Translations under genes and position numbers: made by a program | NCBI RefSeq assembly: GCF_000219625.1 | Contig: NC_018216.1 | Span: 2,666,001 to 2,730,000 of the forward strand | Length of the DNA: 64,000 nt | Source: Zymoseptoria tritici IPO323 | Taxonomy: Eukaryota > Ascomycota > Dothideomycetes > Mycosphaerellales > Mycosphaerellaceae | Direction of reading: 5' to 3' | Notes under the pieces: generated by a model | Database searches by the model: none | What the model saw: the letters and a program-made list of their open reading frames with translations, nothing else | What the model was told of the DNA's origin: nothing | Shown here: piece after piece, positions 42,789 through 55,340 of the stretch | Position numbering within the stretch: the first letter of the stretch is position 1 | Layout: each line of letters opens with the position of its first letter

Positions 42789-44987
42789 CTACTTCTTCTT
42801 CCTTCCCTTACCCTTCCCTTTGACCACTCCAACCTCACCAATCTCCTCTCCCGCCTCCTCCAACATCCTCACCTTCTCCGCTCCCTCGATATACGCCGTC
42901 AAATCCTTATTCAACTCTTCACACTCCACCTTCGCCAGCTTCTCCTTTTCCACCTCAACTTTCAGCCCTTCCACCTGTCCTTGCAACACTTTGACCCGTT
43001 CCATCAAACCTTCGCTCACGGCCTTCTCTTCCTGGACTTGCTTGCCTAGTCCTCGCGCCAGTGTTTCGAATTTCGCGCGCGCGGCTTCGGCTTTTTCGGC
43101 ACCTTTGCGAACTTGGGAGAGGACTTGTTCCATTTCGCCGCGCTCGGTGATGGCGGTTTCAGCGGCGGTTTGCGCAGCAGCAGCGCTCGCGGCGGCTTTC
43201 TCGGCGAGAGCGGAGGCGGCGTGCGACTTGAGCATTGCGCGCTCGACTTGTTCTTCAAAGTATCGCCTCTGGCCTTCCAGTTGGCTTGTAAGGAGATAGG
43301 TGTACTCGGCGGCCATGGACTCCATCTTCTCTCTTGGGACTGAATCGGACGGCTCGGAGCGGAAAGCTTCATTCTCGTGACGGCGAGATGCGAGAGGAAG
43401 GGTTGCGGATGTTGTAGAGTCCGGTGTTGGTTTCGACTGGATCAGACGGTGGACGTAGCCATCTCCGGCGTAGTCCCATACATGCTGGGTGTTGATGTCC
43501 ATAGCATAACAGTGAGAGGTCGACTCGTAGTGTGCGAAAGCATGGGCAGAGTCATAGCGGCCACAGCCAATGTTGCCGCATATCAAACATATCCATAAGT
43601 TGTTCTCTTGTCCGCATGTGGAACATAGCGGTGCGGGATCGCTGTCCGCAAGGTCGGTGGAGGAGTCTGGGCGTGGGAATGGAAAGGTGTATGAAGGGGA
43701 GTGAGTGTACCGACAGACAGGACATCCCGATCCGCGCCATTTCTCCAAGCATGCGCAGTGGAAGACGTGTTGGCAGAGAATGGTCAATAGTCCTGTAGTC
43801 TCGTCCATACGCTCGAGGCAGACGGGACATGTCGGCAGCTCGAGCAGATTGGGCGGAGGAGGAGCGAGAGGTTTTGTCGTGCTCGATAGAGATTTGTTAG
43901 AGCGATTGGATGTTGTAACCGTGGTGAACGGATCGTGCGTGTTGTGCGGGAAGTTAGCCGAGCTCTTGTCAGCGACGGATCCAATAACGTCGTCTTCGCC
44001 AGTAGCAAATTCGACCGACTTGATGAAGACGACATGACAATTCTCCGGTTCCGCCGAGCTGAAAAGCCGGCCATTGTAAGCTTTCTGCCACTCGCGAGCG
44101 CGCTTGGCCGAGCGGAACTTCATCAACACCAGGTACTTGTTTGCGCGTCCAGTCCGAATTAGGCGGAAGTGAGAGATATCCTCTCGAGCCTGATCGCCCA
44201 CGAAGCCGAGGAGATCCGAGGGCATCATCCACGAGGGCACCGCGAGAATGCACAAGGTCGTACAATCCTCCAGGTTGAACTCCACACCGTCGGTGAGATT
44301 TGTCCCGCCCTCCAACCCAGCACTTTCCTCCTCACCTCGATACAGATGCACCACTCCCCATCCCACATCCGTTGTCTTCGGATCCGACGGTCTGTACACT
44401 GCTTTTGTCTGCACCAGAGGTCCTCCTCCGTTTCCTCCTACGCCGCTCTTGCCCTTCCCATTGATGCTCTCCATATCGATGCTTTCGATCTCGACCTTTC
44501 CGTACCTCCAATCGCTTGCGGCCGCGTCGTTCGATAGGACCGTCCGACGAGGTGGTGTCGAAGGGAACACGTCTCTTCGGAGGTTCAGACTTCGCTCAGG
44601 TAGCAGCAGTGCATCACCATGCGAGGATGACTTGAGTTCTGGAGTTTGAGGTCGCGGAGGTGCGAGCGGTAGACTGAGGTGCAGCGAGCTGAGCTTCTTG
44701 TCCTTCGCCCCGGAGTGATCTTTCTGCTTCCAGCCCTGTAGACCGATTGCTCCAAAGTTATCCCGCCCTGTCTGCTTGTCCTCCGCCTTCTCCTCGCTTC
44801 TCTTCCAAGTCCCCACTTGATGCGCCGGAAGATCCGCCTTGAAGATATCCGTTCCGGGAGGAGGTAGGAAACAGTCTTGCTCAGTTGTCAGGTATGCTTC
44901 TGAGTTCGTGTTTGCGCCGGAGGATGTGTTTGCCGGAGTGGGATACAGCTCAAATTTGAGATGGAATCCCACTGCCACGGGAGGCAT
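42789..44987 (-). CDS. RING/UBP zinc-finger E3 ligase of the BRAP2/Etp1 family
   Basis: Single exon, 732 residues. Residues about 243-325 are the BRAP2 RRM-like domain (TTLCILAVPSWMMPSDLLGF ... ANKYLVLMKFRSAKRAREW ... CHVVFIKSVEF). A RING finger follows at 387-425 (CPVCLERMDETTG ... CQHVFHCACLEKW ... CPVC). A UBP-type zinc finger lies at about 455-505 (CSTCGQENNLWICLICGNIG). A long coiled coil lies at about 555-710, ending in a Lys-rich tail. This is the full BRAP2 architecture, known in yeast as Etp1. The family binds ubiquitin and nuclear localisation signals and acts in cytosolic signalling or stress tolerance. The first 200 residues are disordered. Confidence 0.93.
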   Translation of the reverse strand: MPPVAVGFHLKFELYPTPANTSSGANTNSEAYLTTEQDCFLPPPGTDIFKADLPAHQVGTWKRSEEKAEDKQTGRDNFGAIGLQGWKQKDHSGAKDKKLSSLHLSLPLAPPRPQTPELKSSSHGDALLLPERSLNLRRDVFPSTPPRRTVLSNDAAASDWRYGKVEIESIDMESINGKGKSGVGGNGGGPLVQTKAVYRPSDPKTTDVGWGVVHLYRGEEESAGLEGGTNLTDGVEFNLEDCTTLCILAVPSWMMPSDLLGFVGDQAREDISHFRLIRTGRANKYLVLMKFRSAKRAREWQKAYNGRLFSSAEPENCHVVFIKSVEFATGEDDVIGSVADKSSANFPHNTHDPFTTVTTSNRSNKSLSSTTKPLAPPPPNLLELPTCPVCLERMDETTGLLTILCQHVFHCACLEKWRGSGCPVCRYTHSPSYTFPFPRPDSSTDLADSDPAPLCSTCGQENNLWICLICGNIGCGRYDSAHAFAHYESTSHCYAMDINTQHVWDYAGDGYVHRLIQSKPTPDSTTSATLPLASRRHENEAFRSEPSDSVPREKMESMAAEYTYLLTSQLEGQRRYFEEQVERAMLKSHAASALAEKAAASAAAAQTAAETAITERGEMEQVLSQVRKGAEKAEAARAKFETLARGLGKQVQEEKAVSEGLMERVKVLQGQVEGLKVEVEKEKLAKVECEELNKDLTAYIEGAEKVRMLEEAGEEIGEVGVVKGKGKGRKKK

Positions 44988-45707
44988 GAGTAGGTGAACA
45001 GTTCTGTGAATCCCTGTCCTTCAGTCAGGCGGTTGATCGCGAGCTCGAGAGCTGTTCGAATGGCAAGGAAGGCAGGTTGATGAATGCAGTGTCGTTGGTG
45101 ACTCAAAGCTGATGCACTTCAACCAACTCCGACAGCAGACATGACTAACACGAGCGGGTAGCTACGTGTGATCAAAGCGAAGCGGGCAAATTTGAGGCCG
45201 GAAGGTGAATAGAGAGAAAAGACAGTTATCCGTTGTCGTGAAAGAAAGTCGAAAGAGCGGGCAGGTGTGCCTGAGGCGTGGAATAGACCCCGCCAAATGA
45301 GCTCATGGTGGACCACAGTCAGACCGCCTGATGCTCGACCATGGCTCGCATCAAGAGAATCGCTGGTCGCAGCGCATTAGTCTTGGGTTCACGGTAGCGC
45401 AGTCTGTTTCTCGGCCTATGTGGAGAGCGTGTTATGCCGGATTGTTAGACCAGCAGTATTAGCAAGCGTCACAATGACCAAGCCCAGTCTCGACGACGAT
45501 ACCTATGGACAGGCAGATGGAAATAAAGTGAGATGAGAAACATGCACAGCTCAAGGCGCGAGGCCGCTGGAATTCGTCACATCTATGCACTCCTTTGCAT
45601 CCTCAGATCAGCTCTTTCGCTGACCTTCGCTCGTGATTCGTAAACCTGATGATAATCGCAAAACCAAAACACCTTTCCCTTCTCAATCACGCTTTTGTTC
45701 GCATGAT
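44988..45707. other. intergenic
   Basis: About 720 bases holding the BRAP2-like promoter and the 3' flank of polyubiquitin (both genes minus). Nothing else supported. Confidence 0.55.
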
Positions 45708-46492
<785 letters not shown>

Positions 46493-47838
46493 GATTGCGG
46501 TTGTGCGGGGTGTTGTGAGTGTGTTGTGTGATGTATGGGATGATTGTGTGGTGCGCGAGTGTGGTGGAAGTGTTGCAAAGGTGGATGTCGGTGGTGAGGA
46601 GTGGAATGTAAGAGAGAAGGTTGGTCAGAGGCAGCGATGTTCAGGTCAAGCAAGAGCGACGGCTGGAGGCGGGAGGCGGGAGGCGGGAGGCGGGAGGCGG
46701 GCTGGGAGGAGGCGGAGTCAGCAGAGTGCACGTGCCAGGAAGCTTCTAGTGCTATGATTCACTTGCGCCTTCATGGTGACGACGACAACATCCATGAATG
46801 GGGATCATGACAATTCACCTCACTGTCTTTTCACGTGTGGCGAGCCTGTCCAGTCCAGTTCAGTGCCACATTCTCACCTTTCCAGCAAGCCCAACGACAG
46901 CGACGTGGACTCCTGGAGACAGCGACTGAGAACGGTTGCGATCGCCCTCACGCCATCAAGGTTACGAGGTCCATCTTATCGCCGATAACATCTCCGTGGC
47001 GTGAGCCTTCAACCTCGTCCGGCCCATTCCATTGGTATCGTCCGCCAAGGACTCCCACTGCCCGGGGTATGGCGTGCCTCAGATTTGCGCGCGCTGTTTG
47101 CCAAAGGTAAAGACCAAGACGGCCTGGAGTTTTCTCTGTTGTGATTTGATCGCTGACGTTCCCGCCCTTGGGTTCACCAGTCCAGATGCCTCAATGGGAT
47201 CCCCTTCATCGAGGCAGGATATTATTGCTTCGGCCCGCACGATACTGCATGTAATTAGCTGGCAGACTGTGGAGAGCGGGATGCGATGGTCGACGGGACG
47301 GCGACGGTGCCGGTTGTCGGCGAGGTCGATGAGTGATCTGCATCCAACATTGCAGAGGTGTGTATAGCTTACATGCAGATGCATCATTGTGAAGCTCCGA
47401 GGCCATTGGTATCATGATGGAAAGCACGAAGTATCCCGCCATGAAATGCGGTGGTAAGCCTGACCCTCATCGCCGACTGCAACTCAGCCCAAGGTCCAGC
47501 CTCGACGTTTGGACTTTCAATCGCGGACAGAACTACACTTCCGGCATACAGCTACAAGAGCGCACATTCACAAAAAGCGGTTGGCGTGCCGGTGAGGCGA
47601 GCGGTGAAGATCCCTGACTCTCTTGACGTTTGAATCGTAGCGGCAACGGGGCGTGGACGTGATGCAAGACTGGCCTTATTTCGTCCGGAAAATGAGCACG
47701 AGTGAGACTCGACATTCGCCACGCACGGTCGATCTTACGACGACAGGTGTTTGGCTTGGTGCAGTCATGGATCAATACTCCATGCATGAAGCGTTCTCGT
47801 CTGTCCCTCTGATGTTTCCCTTTTCCTTCCCTTTTCCC
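46493..47838. other. intergenic: polyubiquitin promoter side and 3' flank of the LaeA-like gene
   Basis: About 1.35 kb. It contains the 7-base tandem repeat annotated separately. Other open frames (for example 47653-48339 plus) are mirrors of the methyltransferase gene or short. No second gene supported. Confidence 0.5.
46665..46702. repeat. tandem repeat of aggcggg, about five copies
   Basis: The 7-base unit aggcggg is repeated about five times, about 170 bases upstream of the polyubiquitin start. On the gene's own strand it reads cccgcct. It is G-rich and purine-skewed, so it could act as a promoter element or form unusual structure; that is inference. Confidence 0.85.
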
Positions 47839-49719
47839 TTACCAAACCTCTCCCTCCCTCGGTTTCCGGCCATAAACCACCGGCATAGGAAAATACGCAT
47901 GAATCCTACGATCCTTCAAATCCCGCGCCGTCTTCGCCACAAGGACATCCACCTCCTCCTTCTTCCACCCCAATCCCCTCGTCAACAACGCCAAACAAAA
48001 CGCCTCCAACCCTTCGGTGATGTTGACTTGATTCCACCGTCCCAGCTCTTTCATATACGGGTCCTTGGGCCACGAGTTGGTCGGCCACATGAACATTTTC
48101 ACTTGGATGTCGACGAAGCCCGCGGACTGCATGTAGGTCGTGAAATACTCCGAGGCGTCGCTGCCGAGTGGACGGCCGAGTTTGAGAGAGGCTTGACAGA
48201 GGAGTTGGCCCCATTCGTAGACGGAGGTGCCGAGGTGGGTGTTGTCGGCGGAGCGCACGGGGAGGCCGTAGTCTTGCAGTTCGAGCCAACCGCCGGGCTC
48301 GAGGTTTCTGTTGGGGGGAGAGAGATGTCAGTAGGTTGACTTGCGGAAATTGGCTAGATCAGGAACTCACTCGTAAGCTTGTCGTATGAACTCCGGCCAG
48401 TCCGAGAAACAGCCGCTCATTAATCTCGCGTGGATGAAGTCGAATTTCTCTGGATACAGCCACGCATCCTCCGCATCATCGATGATGAACTTCAGATTCG
48501 GCGGCACCAAGCTTGGCTGTCCAGGCGACAAGTCGATGCCCACGACCTCACACTCGGGGTGTTCGTCTGCGAAATCCACCGCCCAAATTCCCGTCCCTGT
48601 ACCCACGTCCAGACACCTGCGAGGATTGTCCAAGGGCGAGAAGTAGAGTTTGTTGGCGTAAGTGATGCGGAGAAGGTGGTGTTGCAGGTCGAGACGGTCG
48701 GCCTCCCGCTCATCGTTGGGGAAGATGTATTTGCCGTCTTTGTAGGCGTGATATGTACGGCCATGTTCGCGACGGTAGTTGTATATTGATTCGCTGAGTG
48801 ATGTCGTTACACTGGCAGCATCGCTGCCGAGCGCAGAGTCAGAGTCGTCTTCCTAGGGTTTCGAAAGACGTCAGCTTGGATGTGGTCAGTGCGTCAATAG
48901 ACCGTACGGTGTGGTCAATGTATCGACATATACGCTGGCGTGTCGCCCATAGAGTCCCGGCGCCAACAGATGAAACACTTTGCAGGGTCAATAACTTACA
49001 TCCGGTTCCAGAGTCTGCTCTTCTGCCAACTGACCATCCAGTGGATTCTGCTGGCCGTTGTGATGACTCTGATGAGGACTTGAATCCAAGACGGGACCTC
49101 CTTGACCGGTGCCACTGAAGCCATACGCAGACCCGTTGTCGAGAGCAGTGTCCATCACATCCGGGTGGTGAGCGGTCGCTGTAGGTTCAAACGTGGTGGC
49201 GGCGCCCGAGAAGGAGAACGATGACTGCTGGGCGTGATAAGTATTGCTTGTGGCGGTCGCTTTGCCCTTGCCCTTGGTCGATGCCTTCGTTCCAGTGGAA
49301 GGAGGAGCTGTGACAGACGTTGCGGGCTGTGTTGCAGTCTCGGCAGGAACGGAGCTCGCGGTCGGAGCTGCGACAGGCCCAGCTACCGCCTCAGTTACAC
49401 CGACGCCAACAGCTTCAGCATTCTCGCCATTTGCAATACGAGCCTCGGAAGTAGTATTCGTCGTAGAGCAATCGGCAGGAGCAGCCTTGCCCAGTCCAAA
49501 CAGTCCCGCACTCTCCTCTTCCACTCCCACACTTCTTACAAAGTCATGATGGCTCTGGAGCTTTGCTAGTAGTTCTCTATCAATGGCTTCTCGTTGTGCT
49601 TGAGCTGCTCCTTCTGGCGTAGGTCCTGACAGGGGTGAGTCCGTGGGTTTGATGGTGGGCGAGGTAGTAGTGGTGGCTAAATCGTTTGGTGGGGCCATGG
49701 GGTCCATCGTCGTTTCCAT
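47839..49719 (-). CDS. LaeA-like SAM-dependent methyltransferase with long disordered N-terminus
   Basis: Exons 49000-49719, 48371-48852 and 47839-48307; introns 147 and 63 bases, GT-AG, phases 0 and 2. Length 556 residues. The first 240 residues are low-complexity (Ala, Thr, Ser, Pro, Gln, Gly), with EREL-type helix AQREAIDRELLAKLQSHHDF. Exon 2 has SESIYNYRREHGRTYHAYKD, a hallmark of this fungal family, then FPNDEREADRLDLQHHLL, motif I CLDVGTGTGIWAVDFA (about 320-335), VVGIDLSP, FDFIHARLMSGCFSDW. Exon 3 has NLEPGGWLELQDYGLP and ends KPREGEVW. LaeA-type proteins act in the nucleus as regulators of secondary metabolism; many paralogs have unknown targets. Confidence 0.87.
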
Positions 49720-52070
49720 ACGGATTTTTGTTTGCGCTGATTGATGCCGGTGATAACTCAAGGGTTCACTGGTCTGAGGCGTCGACTCTTCCGTGGTGGC
49801 TTTTTCGGAGGACCAAGAACAAAGGCGTCTGATGCGTGTAGGTGGCTGACGGGAATTTTTGGTGCCAATCACACGTGGTGGCTTGCTGGCTTATGTATTC
49901 TTGAAACACCTCGTACACCGGAAAGGGAATCGATGTCGATTGTCCTTGGTTGTTAGATATATATGCACGGTCGCGGCATCTCCGTTGTACAGATCGGTTA
50001 CGGCAAATTGAGTCGATGGCGGTTCGTGATTAATGACACGGTCAATGCGAGGCTGGCTGTTCAATGAGCTCGACAATTCCAGGACAGCTCACTTTCCAGG
50101 CTTGATTGAAGTCGGCGCAGTAAGACGGAATTTCAGGTTGAATGTGGGAAGAAAGTTTCTGGAAGCATGAGTTCAGCCTTCTGTCCGCGCCAGGGACCGG
50201 CGAAGCCGCCGAATTCGCAAGGCAAAGTGACTGCCCCTTCAAATCGTCCACACGAACAGAAAGAGCCGTGTCGAGAATGGACAATCTGGGCTAGGTGCAG
50301 CGGCAAGAGCTGCGTTGTATCGTGCGTGCGCGATTGAGTGGGGTGAAATATGGAGCGTGAGCGGGCCGCAGCGCAGTCGACTGGATGAGTCTGTGAGCCG
50401 AGCTCGCAATTGGATCGTGAAGAATGAATGGGAGAAGGAGTGATGATACAGTCATGATGTTTCATGGAAAAAGGTCTGGTGGGTTTTCCTGTGGCACGAA
50501 GCGTTGTGGATGAAACGACATGGAACAAGACGCGGAAGTCAGCGGCTCGCGCTCCCCCCGTCTTCCCTCGAGAACACAATGTCTGGCAAAGCAGCCGTGC
50601 TCTCGGTACTTTTGCCCGTCTCAAACGTGGTTTGTTGTTGTACGTGGTTGTTCACATGCACATTTCGATTAGCTGGGCATGGATACAGAGGCGATCCTTC
50701 TGGTGCTGCCCCTCTATACCTCGGTGGTGGTACAGATGCGGGACATTTTGATGAAATTCTTGCAGTTTGACCGGGGCTCGATTCGTGGCGGCGGATTGTG
50801 TATCCTTCTCGCTTGGAGCTTGTGTCGCTGTCTCGGCTCCTCGAGAGCGCCTTCTTCCGTCTTCATCCTGTGTTGACGAGGCGGATGGTTCATCTCACCA
50901 GAGTTGATGGATTAGATGGAGTTACTGGATGACAGTCCCGTCTTCAAGAATGATGTCGAATTTTGAGTTCAAGCTTGCTGTTGCTGACTTTGCAGGGATG
51001 AAACCAACTGCCGCCCGCGCGTGGCTGCTTCCCACTCCCACTCCCGACGTCCTTCTTCCTTTGCTCCTATACCTTAATAATGTTACGGTCACAATTATGG
51101 GAAACGGAAGAGTGCAGTCAGTCCGAGTCCGACTGAGACCTTTCTCTCTCGTATACCGTGATTGGTGCAGTGGTTCGCTTGTTTGATTCTTCTTAAGCGA
51201 TCCGCTGACAGTCGGAGCTCCCACACACACGCACACACGACAAGCAGGATGCATATGCATTGCATTGACAGGCATGCTTTCAATAGCTCCACCGCTACTG
51301 CTGCCGACCCTTCCAAGTGCCCACCGCTCTCCAATTATGTCTGCTCGTCCGTCCTCTGCGATCCACGACAAGTCTCGGACGCAGGGTGGAGGGTGCGCTG
51401 ACCTAGTTCTATTCAATATTCGCCTGGTTCGGTTCGTCCGTGAAGCCCATGGAGCTCTCGCCTTGCTGCCATGGGTCCACTCTCCTCTCCGTCCACTCGT
51501 CCACTACCTCCTACGGCCCCGTCACCACAACGAGACACGCTCTCAGGCCCTCTCCCACGCTGGCCTGCTGAGATCCGATGCATCGCTTATCATCATTCCT
51601 TGCTGCTGTCCAGGTAGGCTGCGGGCTGCCGGTAAGCGCTGTGCGTTCCTCGTCACCCTTGACTGTCGTGATTCCCATCACATTCACCACCCCCGTCTCC
51701 TCCCAAACGCTCCTCCCTGCTGCGACCGCCCACACGCTCATCACAAACATCCGCCCAACATTACCTCCAACCAAAAAACGACCGTTCCTTACGCCTACAC
51801 ACTTTACTCATCCGCGTGCATAGCTTCCGCTCGTTTGCTACACTGAAACACAGCTCCAAACCCTATTGTCTGCTCCTTCTCACCCGTGAGCACCTCCTCA
51901 ACCAGCTCTGAGACACGCCCTCGCACAGAACAAAAGGCAGCCCGGACCCAGCAATCCGGTCCTGACAAGCAGGTAGCTCCCAGCTCTGCTGCACTCCGCT
52001 CGAAAAGACGAGTAACATCCAATCCTCATTGCTCGCTCTGGTTTCCCAGCGAGAGCAGAATCCCGCCGCA
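49720..52070. other. 2.35-kb divergent intergenic region
   Basis: Lies between the starts of the LaeA-like gene (minus) and the P450 gene (plus). The 163-codon minus frame at 50133-50624 has no domain or signal and unnatural composition. A CA-rich patch (cacacacacgcacacac) lies near 51,222. The last 300 bases are C/T-rich leader. No gene supported. Confidence 0.5.
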
Positions 52071-53971
52071 ATGGTTCACACTCTACTCTTTGCGGCATTT
52101 GCACTTTTCGCTCTCATCGTTGCACGGGCGGCCCGCCGACATGCCGCCCTCTCGCACTTTGGCGGTCATTGGTCGGTTGGATGGTCGCGTCTATGGTTGC
52201 TCAGGACCCAGGGCAGTGGACAGATGAATCTGCGCTTCACAAAGATCAATCAACAATTCGGTCAGTCTGCAATTTCCTATTCTGGCGACTCTGCCGCCTT
52301 GTCTTCCCTGCTTCACCACTTTCCTCGGTCGACCATTGCTACATCCTCCCACTCCATTCCAGCATCTCGTTCTTTACATTGGTCCCGCTTCCCATTCCCG
52401 TCGATCTTGTCGCACTGTCCGCGTGCTGCATCGCTTCCCGTCGTACCACAACCCCAAGGAACAATCCGACTGACAATGTTCTCCTCGACCAGGATCCACC
52501 GCCCGGATAGCACCGAACATGCTCATCACATCCGACCCGGACCTCATGCGCCGGATGAATGCCGTTCGATCTCCATTCACCCGCGGTCCATGGTATGCTG
52601 CTCTCAAACTCCACCCAGACCGAGACAACATCACCTCCTACACCGACGAGCGCAAACATGCCGACATTCGCAGCCGCATGGCACCGGGCTATGCAGGCAG
52701 GGAAAATCCTCATCTCGAACAGGACGTTGACGATGCCCTGATCAAGATGCATTCTCTGATCGCAGAGAAATATCTCAACAGACCCGAAAACGATCAGTTC
52801 CGCATCCTCGATCTCGCTCGTATTTGCACCTTCTTCACACTCGACGTAATCTCCAAGATCGCATTCGGTGAGCCCTTTGGCTACCTAGAGAACGACGAAG
52901 ATCCTTACGGCTACCTGGCCAATCTTGCTCAGCTGCTCCCAGCGCTCATCGTCTTCGGCGTCTACAGTGAATTTGCCAATCTGATGAAGATCCCACTCCT
53001 CAAGGCATCTCTTCCCAAGTCGACTGACAAACGCGGTCTCGGTCGTGTGATGGGTTTCGCAGCAGCTCGTGTACGGGAACGATTCGGCACCAAACCCATC
53101 GTTCGTCGGGACATGCTGGGTGCTTTCATCAACAAAGGTCTCACGCAAGGCGAACTTGAATCCGAGACTCTCACTCAAATCATCGCGGGATCGGATTCGA
53201 CCGCTTCCTCACTTCGACTTACCCTGCACTTCATCACGACCTCGCCTCCAATCCTTGAGCGTCTTCTCGCTGAAGCCAATGCCGGCATTGAAGCCGGCCG
53301 CATATCTCGCCCTGTGATCAAAGACCAAGAAGCTCGCGGACTACCGTATCTTCAAGCCTGTATCAAGGAAGGTCTCCGCATGTATCCACCAGTGACTGGT
53401 CTGCTTGCCAAGCGTGTCCCGGACGAAGGCGTGCACATCGATGTGGACGGCGTGGAGAAGTACATTCCGGGAGGGGTACAGATTGGTTGGAACAGCTGGG
53501 CAATGATGCGAAGAGAGGAGATTTTCGGGAAAGACGTTGAGATGTACCGTCCAGAACGTTGGCTGTTGCGACAAGGCGGAGGCGCGGCGGAGGTCGCACG
53601 AGCCAAGCGCATGACGGAGACGGTTGAGTTGTGCTTCGGCTATGGACGATTCGGATGTCTTGGACGAGGTGTTGCGACGATGGAGCTGAACAAGGCCGTG
53701 CTCGAGGTGAGTCGTATCGTCGCTCCGCCAGATTTGTTTGCCGACTAACCATCTTTCACAGACCCTGCTCCGCTTCTCACTCCAACCCTGCAGCCTATCG
53801 AAGCCATTCGACGAGAAAGTGGTGGGCTTTTACATCCACGACAACATGAACTTCATCGCGACAGAGCGACGGACCGACAGTGGGAGAGATGTGCTGGAAC
53901 TCACGAGTAAAGCCGGCGACGGTGCGGACGCAGCGGAAGCCAGTGCAATCGGAGGAGCATATGAGGAGTGA
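52071..53971 (+). CDS. cytochrome P450 monooxygenase (pisatin demethylase-like)
   Basis: Exons 52071-52260, 52493-53706 and 53762-53971; the first intron is unusually long (232 bases), the second 55. Length 537 residues. An N-terminal membrane anchor (MVHTLLFAAFALFALIVARA) targets the ER. Family landmarks are GSTARIAPNMLITSDPDLMR, the I-helix TQIIAGSDSTASSLRLTL, the ExxR pair in CIKEGLRMYPP, the MYRPERWL segment and the heme loop CFGYGRFGCLGRGVATMELN with Cys452. The usual Pro-rich hinge after the anchor is not obvious (RRHAALSHFGGHW), which is mildly odd. Start, anchor and splice phases agree. The substrate is unknown; no biosynthetic genes flank it. Confidence 0.9.
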
Positions 53972-54482
53972 CACTTTCGCCCATGATATGAAGGAGGTCC
54001 ATTTGCGAGGAGCGAATGTGGTAATGGTAATGAATTCATCGGAGGAATCACGACAATATGGCAAGTATTTCTATCCCTGTGTATATGAACGAGTTCGGGT
54101 AGGGGTTGTGGACGTCGGAGCACGAGTGGAATACCCTATTAGACTGTGAATTAGTGAAGGGTTATCTGTCCATAGAAATTCATCACCAGCTTTGAGTTGA
54201 CTCTTGTCGAAAATGCTTCCAATCTTGAACCACGATGAAAGAAAAATAGTGAATGTGTTCATCGAGTTGGTCGAGTGAGGTGAAGAAGCGCACCGGCAAG
54301 ACTTTCCTTCCGAGCTTGTCCAAACGCGCATCGCGTCCCATCTCCTCTGAAATGTCAACATTTTGCGACAACATTCATCTTTCGTCTCGACACGCGCTCC
54401 CAATCCTCCGCGCGGACCTCACTCTGCCCTTCAGTCGCGCGACCGGCTCTCCCGAACAATCATCCAACCGGCCCCTTCCACA
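53972..54482. other. intergenic
   Basis: About 510 bases between the P450 stop and the Cdc31 start, both plus. Nothing supported beyond a leader open to 54,363 in the Cdc31 frame. Confidence 0.6.
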
Positions 54483-55340
54483 ATGGCAACACATCAACCC
54501 TTTCCTTCGCGACCATACACCTCCGGCCTGACACGCGGAACCGGCGGCGCGCAAAACGTGAACACCTTCGGCACAACACCATACGCCTCTCAGACACCGT
54601 TCAATCCACAACAATCACAGCAAGTGCCGCTGCCGCAGCAATCGAACCCTGCGGGACTCGGAGCAACACAACAACAACGCGAAGCGCAGCGCTTAGAACG
54701 AGAAAGACATGAGCGTGCGGAGCGGGAACGGCGAGAAGCTGAAGAGAGGGAAACGCTGGAGCAGTTGTCGGAGGAGCAAAGGGAGGAGATAAATGAAGCT
54801 GTATGCAGTGGTTCCCATCTTATGCTAGGCTAGATGTGTATCACGAGCTAACATGACGACTCTCAGTTCTCGCTCTTCGACCTCGACAAAGACTCCCACA
54901 TCGACTACCACGAACTCAAAGTCGCGCTGAAAGCCCTCGGCTTCGAAGTCCCCAAATCCGAACTCCTGCAAATCCTCCAATCCCACGGCGTGCCCGCTTC
55001 CGCACTGCAGACCTCAGCAAGTACGTCTAAAGCGCCCGTACCACAACAACCGACATTCTCAGGCCCTTCGCGACTACTGCTCAGTCATGCGGCGTTCACC
55101 TCTGTGGCAGCACAGCGAATATTGGCGAGAGACCCGAGGGAGGAGATCTTGAGGGCTTTTGAGCTATTCGATGCAGATGGCAAGGGCAGAATCGAGTTGC
55201 AGGACTTGAGGAGGGTCGCGAGGGAGTTGGGCGAGGGACTGCAGGAGGAGGAACTGGCGGCGATGATTGAGGAGTTTGACATTAGAGGTGAAGGAGGGAT
55301 TGGTAGAGATGAGTTTGTCGGGATCTGTATGGGAGGGTAG
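54483..55340 (+). CDS. CDC31: centrin, Cdc31-like
   Basis: Calcium-binding protein of the spindle pole body and the TREX-2 mRNA-export complex. Exons 54483-54800 and 54867-55340, the intron phase 0 with GCTAAC branch and CTCAG acceptor; 263 residues. An N-terminal 70 residues rich in Gln and Pro precede a charged helix (QREAQRLERERHERAERERR). EF-hand 1 is canonical (FDLDKDSHIDYHELK). The second EF position has no loop acids and is replaced by a Ser/Thr/Pro stretch (SHGVPASALQTSASTSKAPV). EF3 is FDADGKGRIELQD and EF4 FDIRGEGGIGRDE, both with imperfect ligands. The end DEFVGICMGG is centrin-like. A 42-base stretch (55,022-55,063) has GTACGT and CTCAG ends and could be an in-frame intron; the unspliced reading is preferred. 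Confidence 0.87.

Noticed and set aside
50133..50624. 163-codon minus-strand open frame between the LaeA-like and P450 genes
   Set aside because: Composition typical of non-coding DNA and no splice partners.
55022..55063. Constitutive intron in Cdc31
   Set aside because: Splice ends fit, but the unspliced PTFSGPSRLLL segment resembles other fungal Cdc31 proteins, so it was kept as coding and listed only as possible optional splicing.
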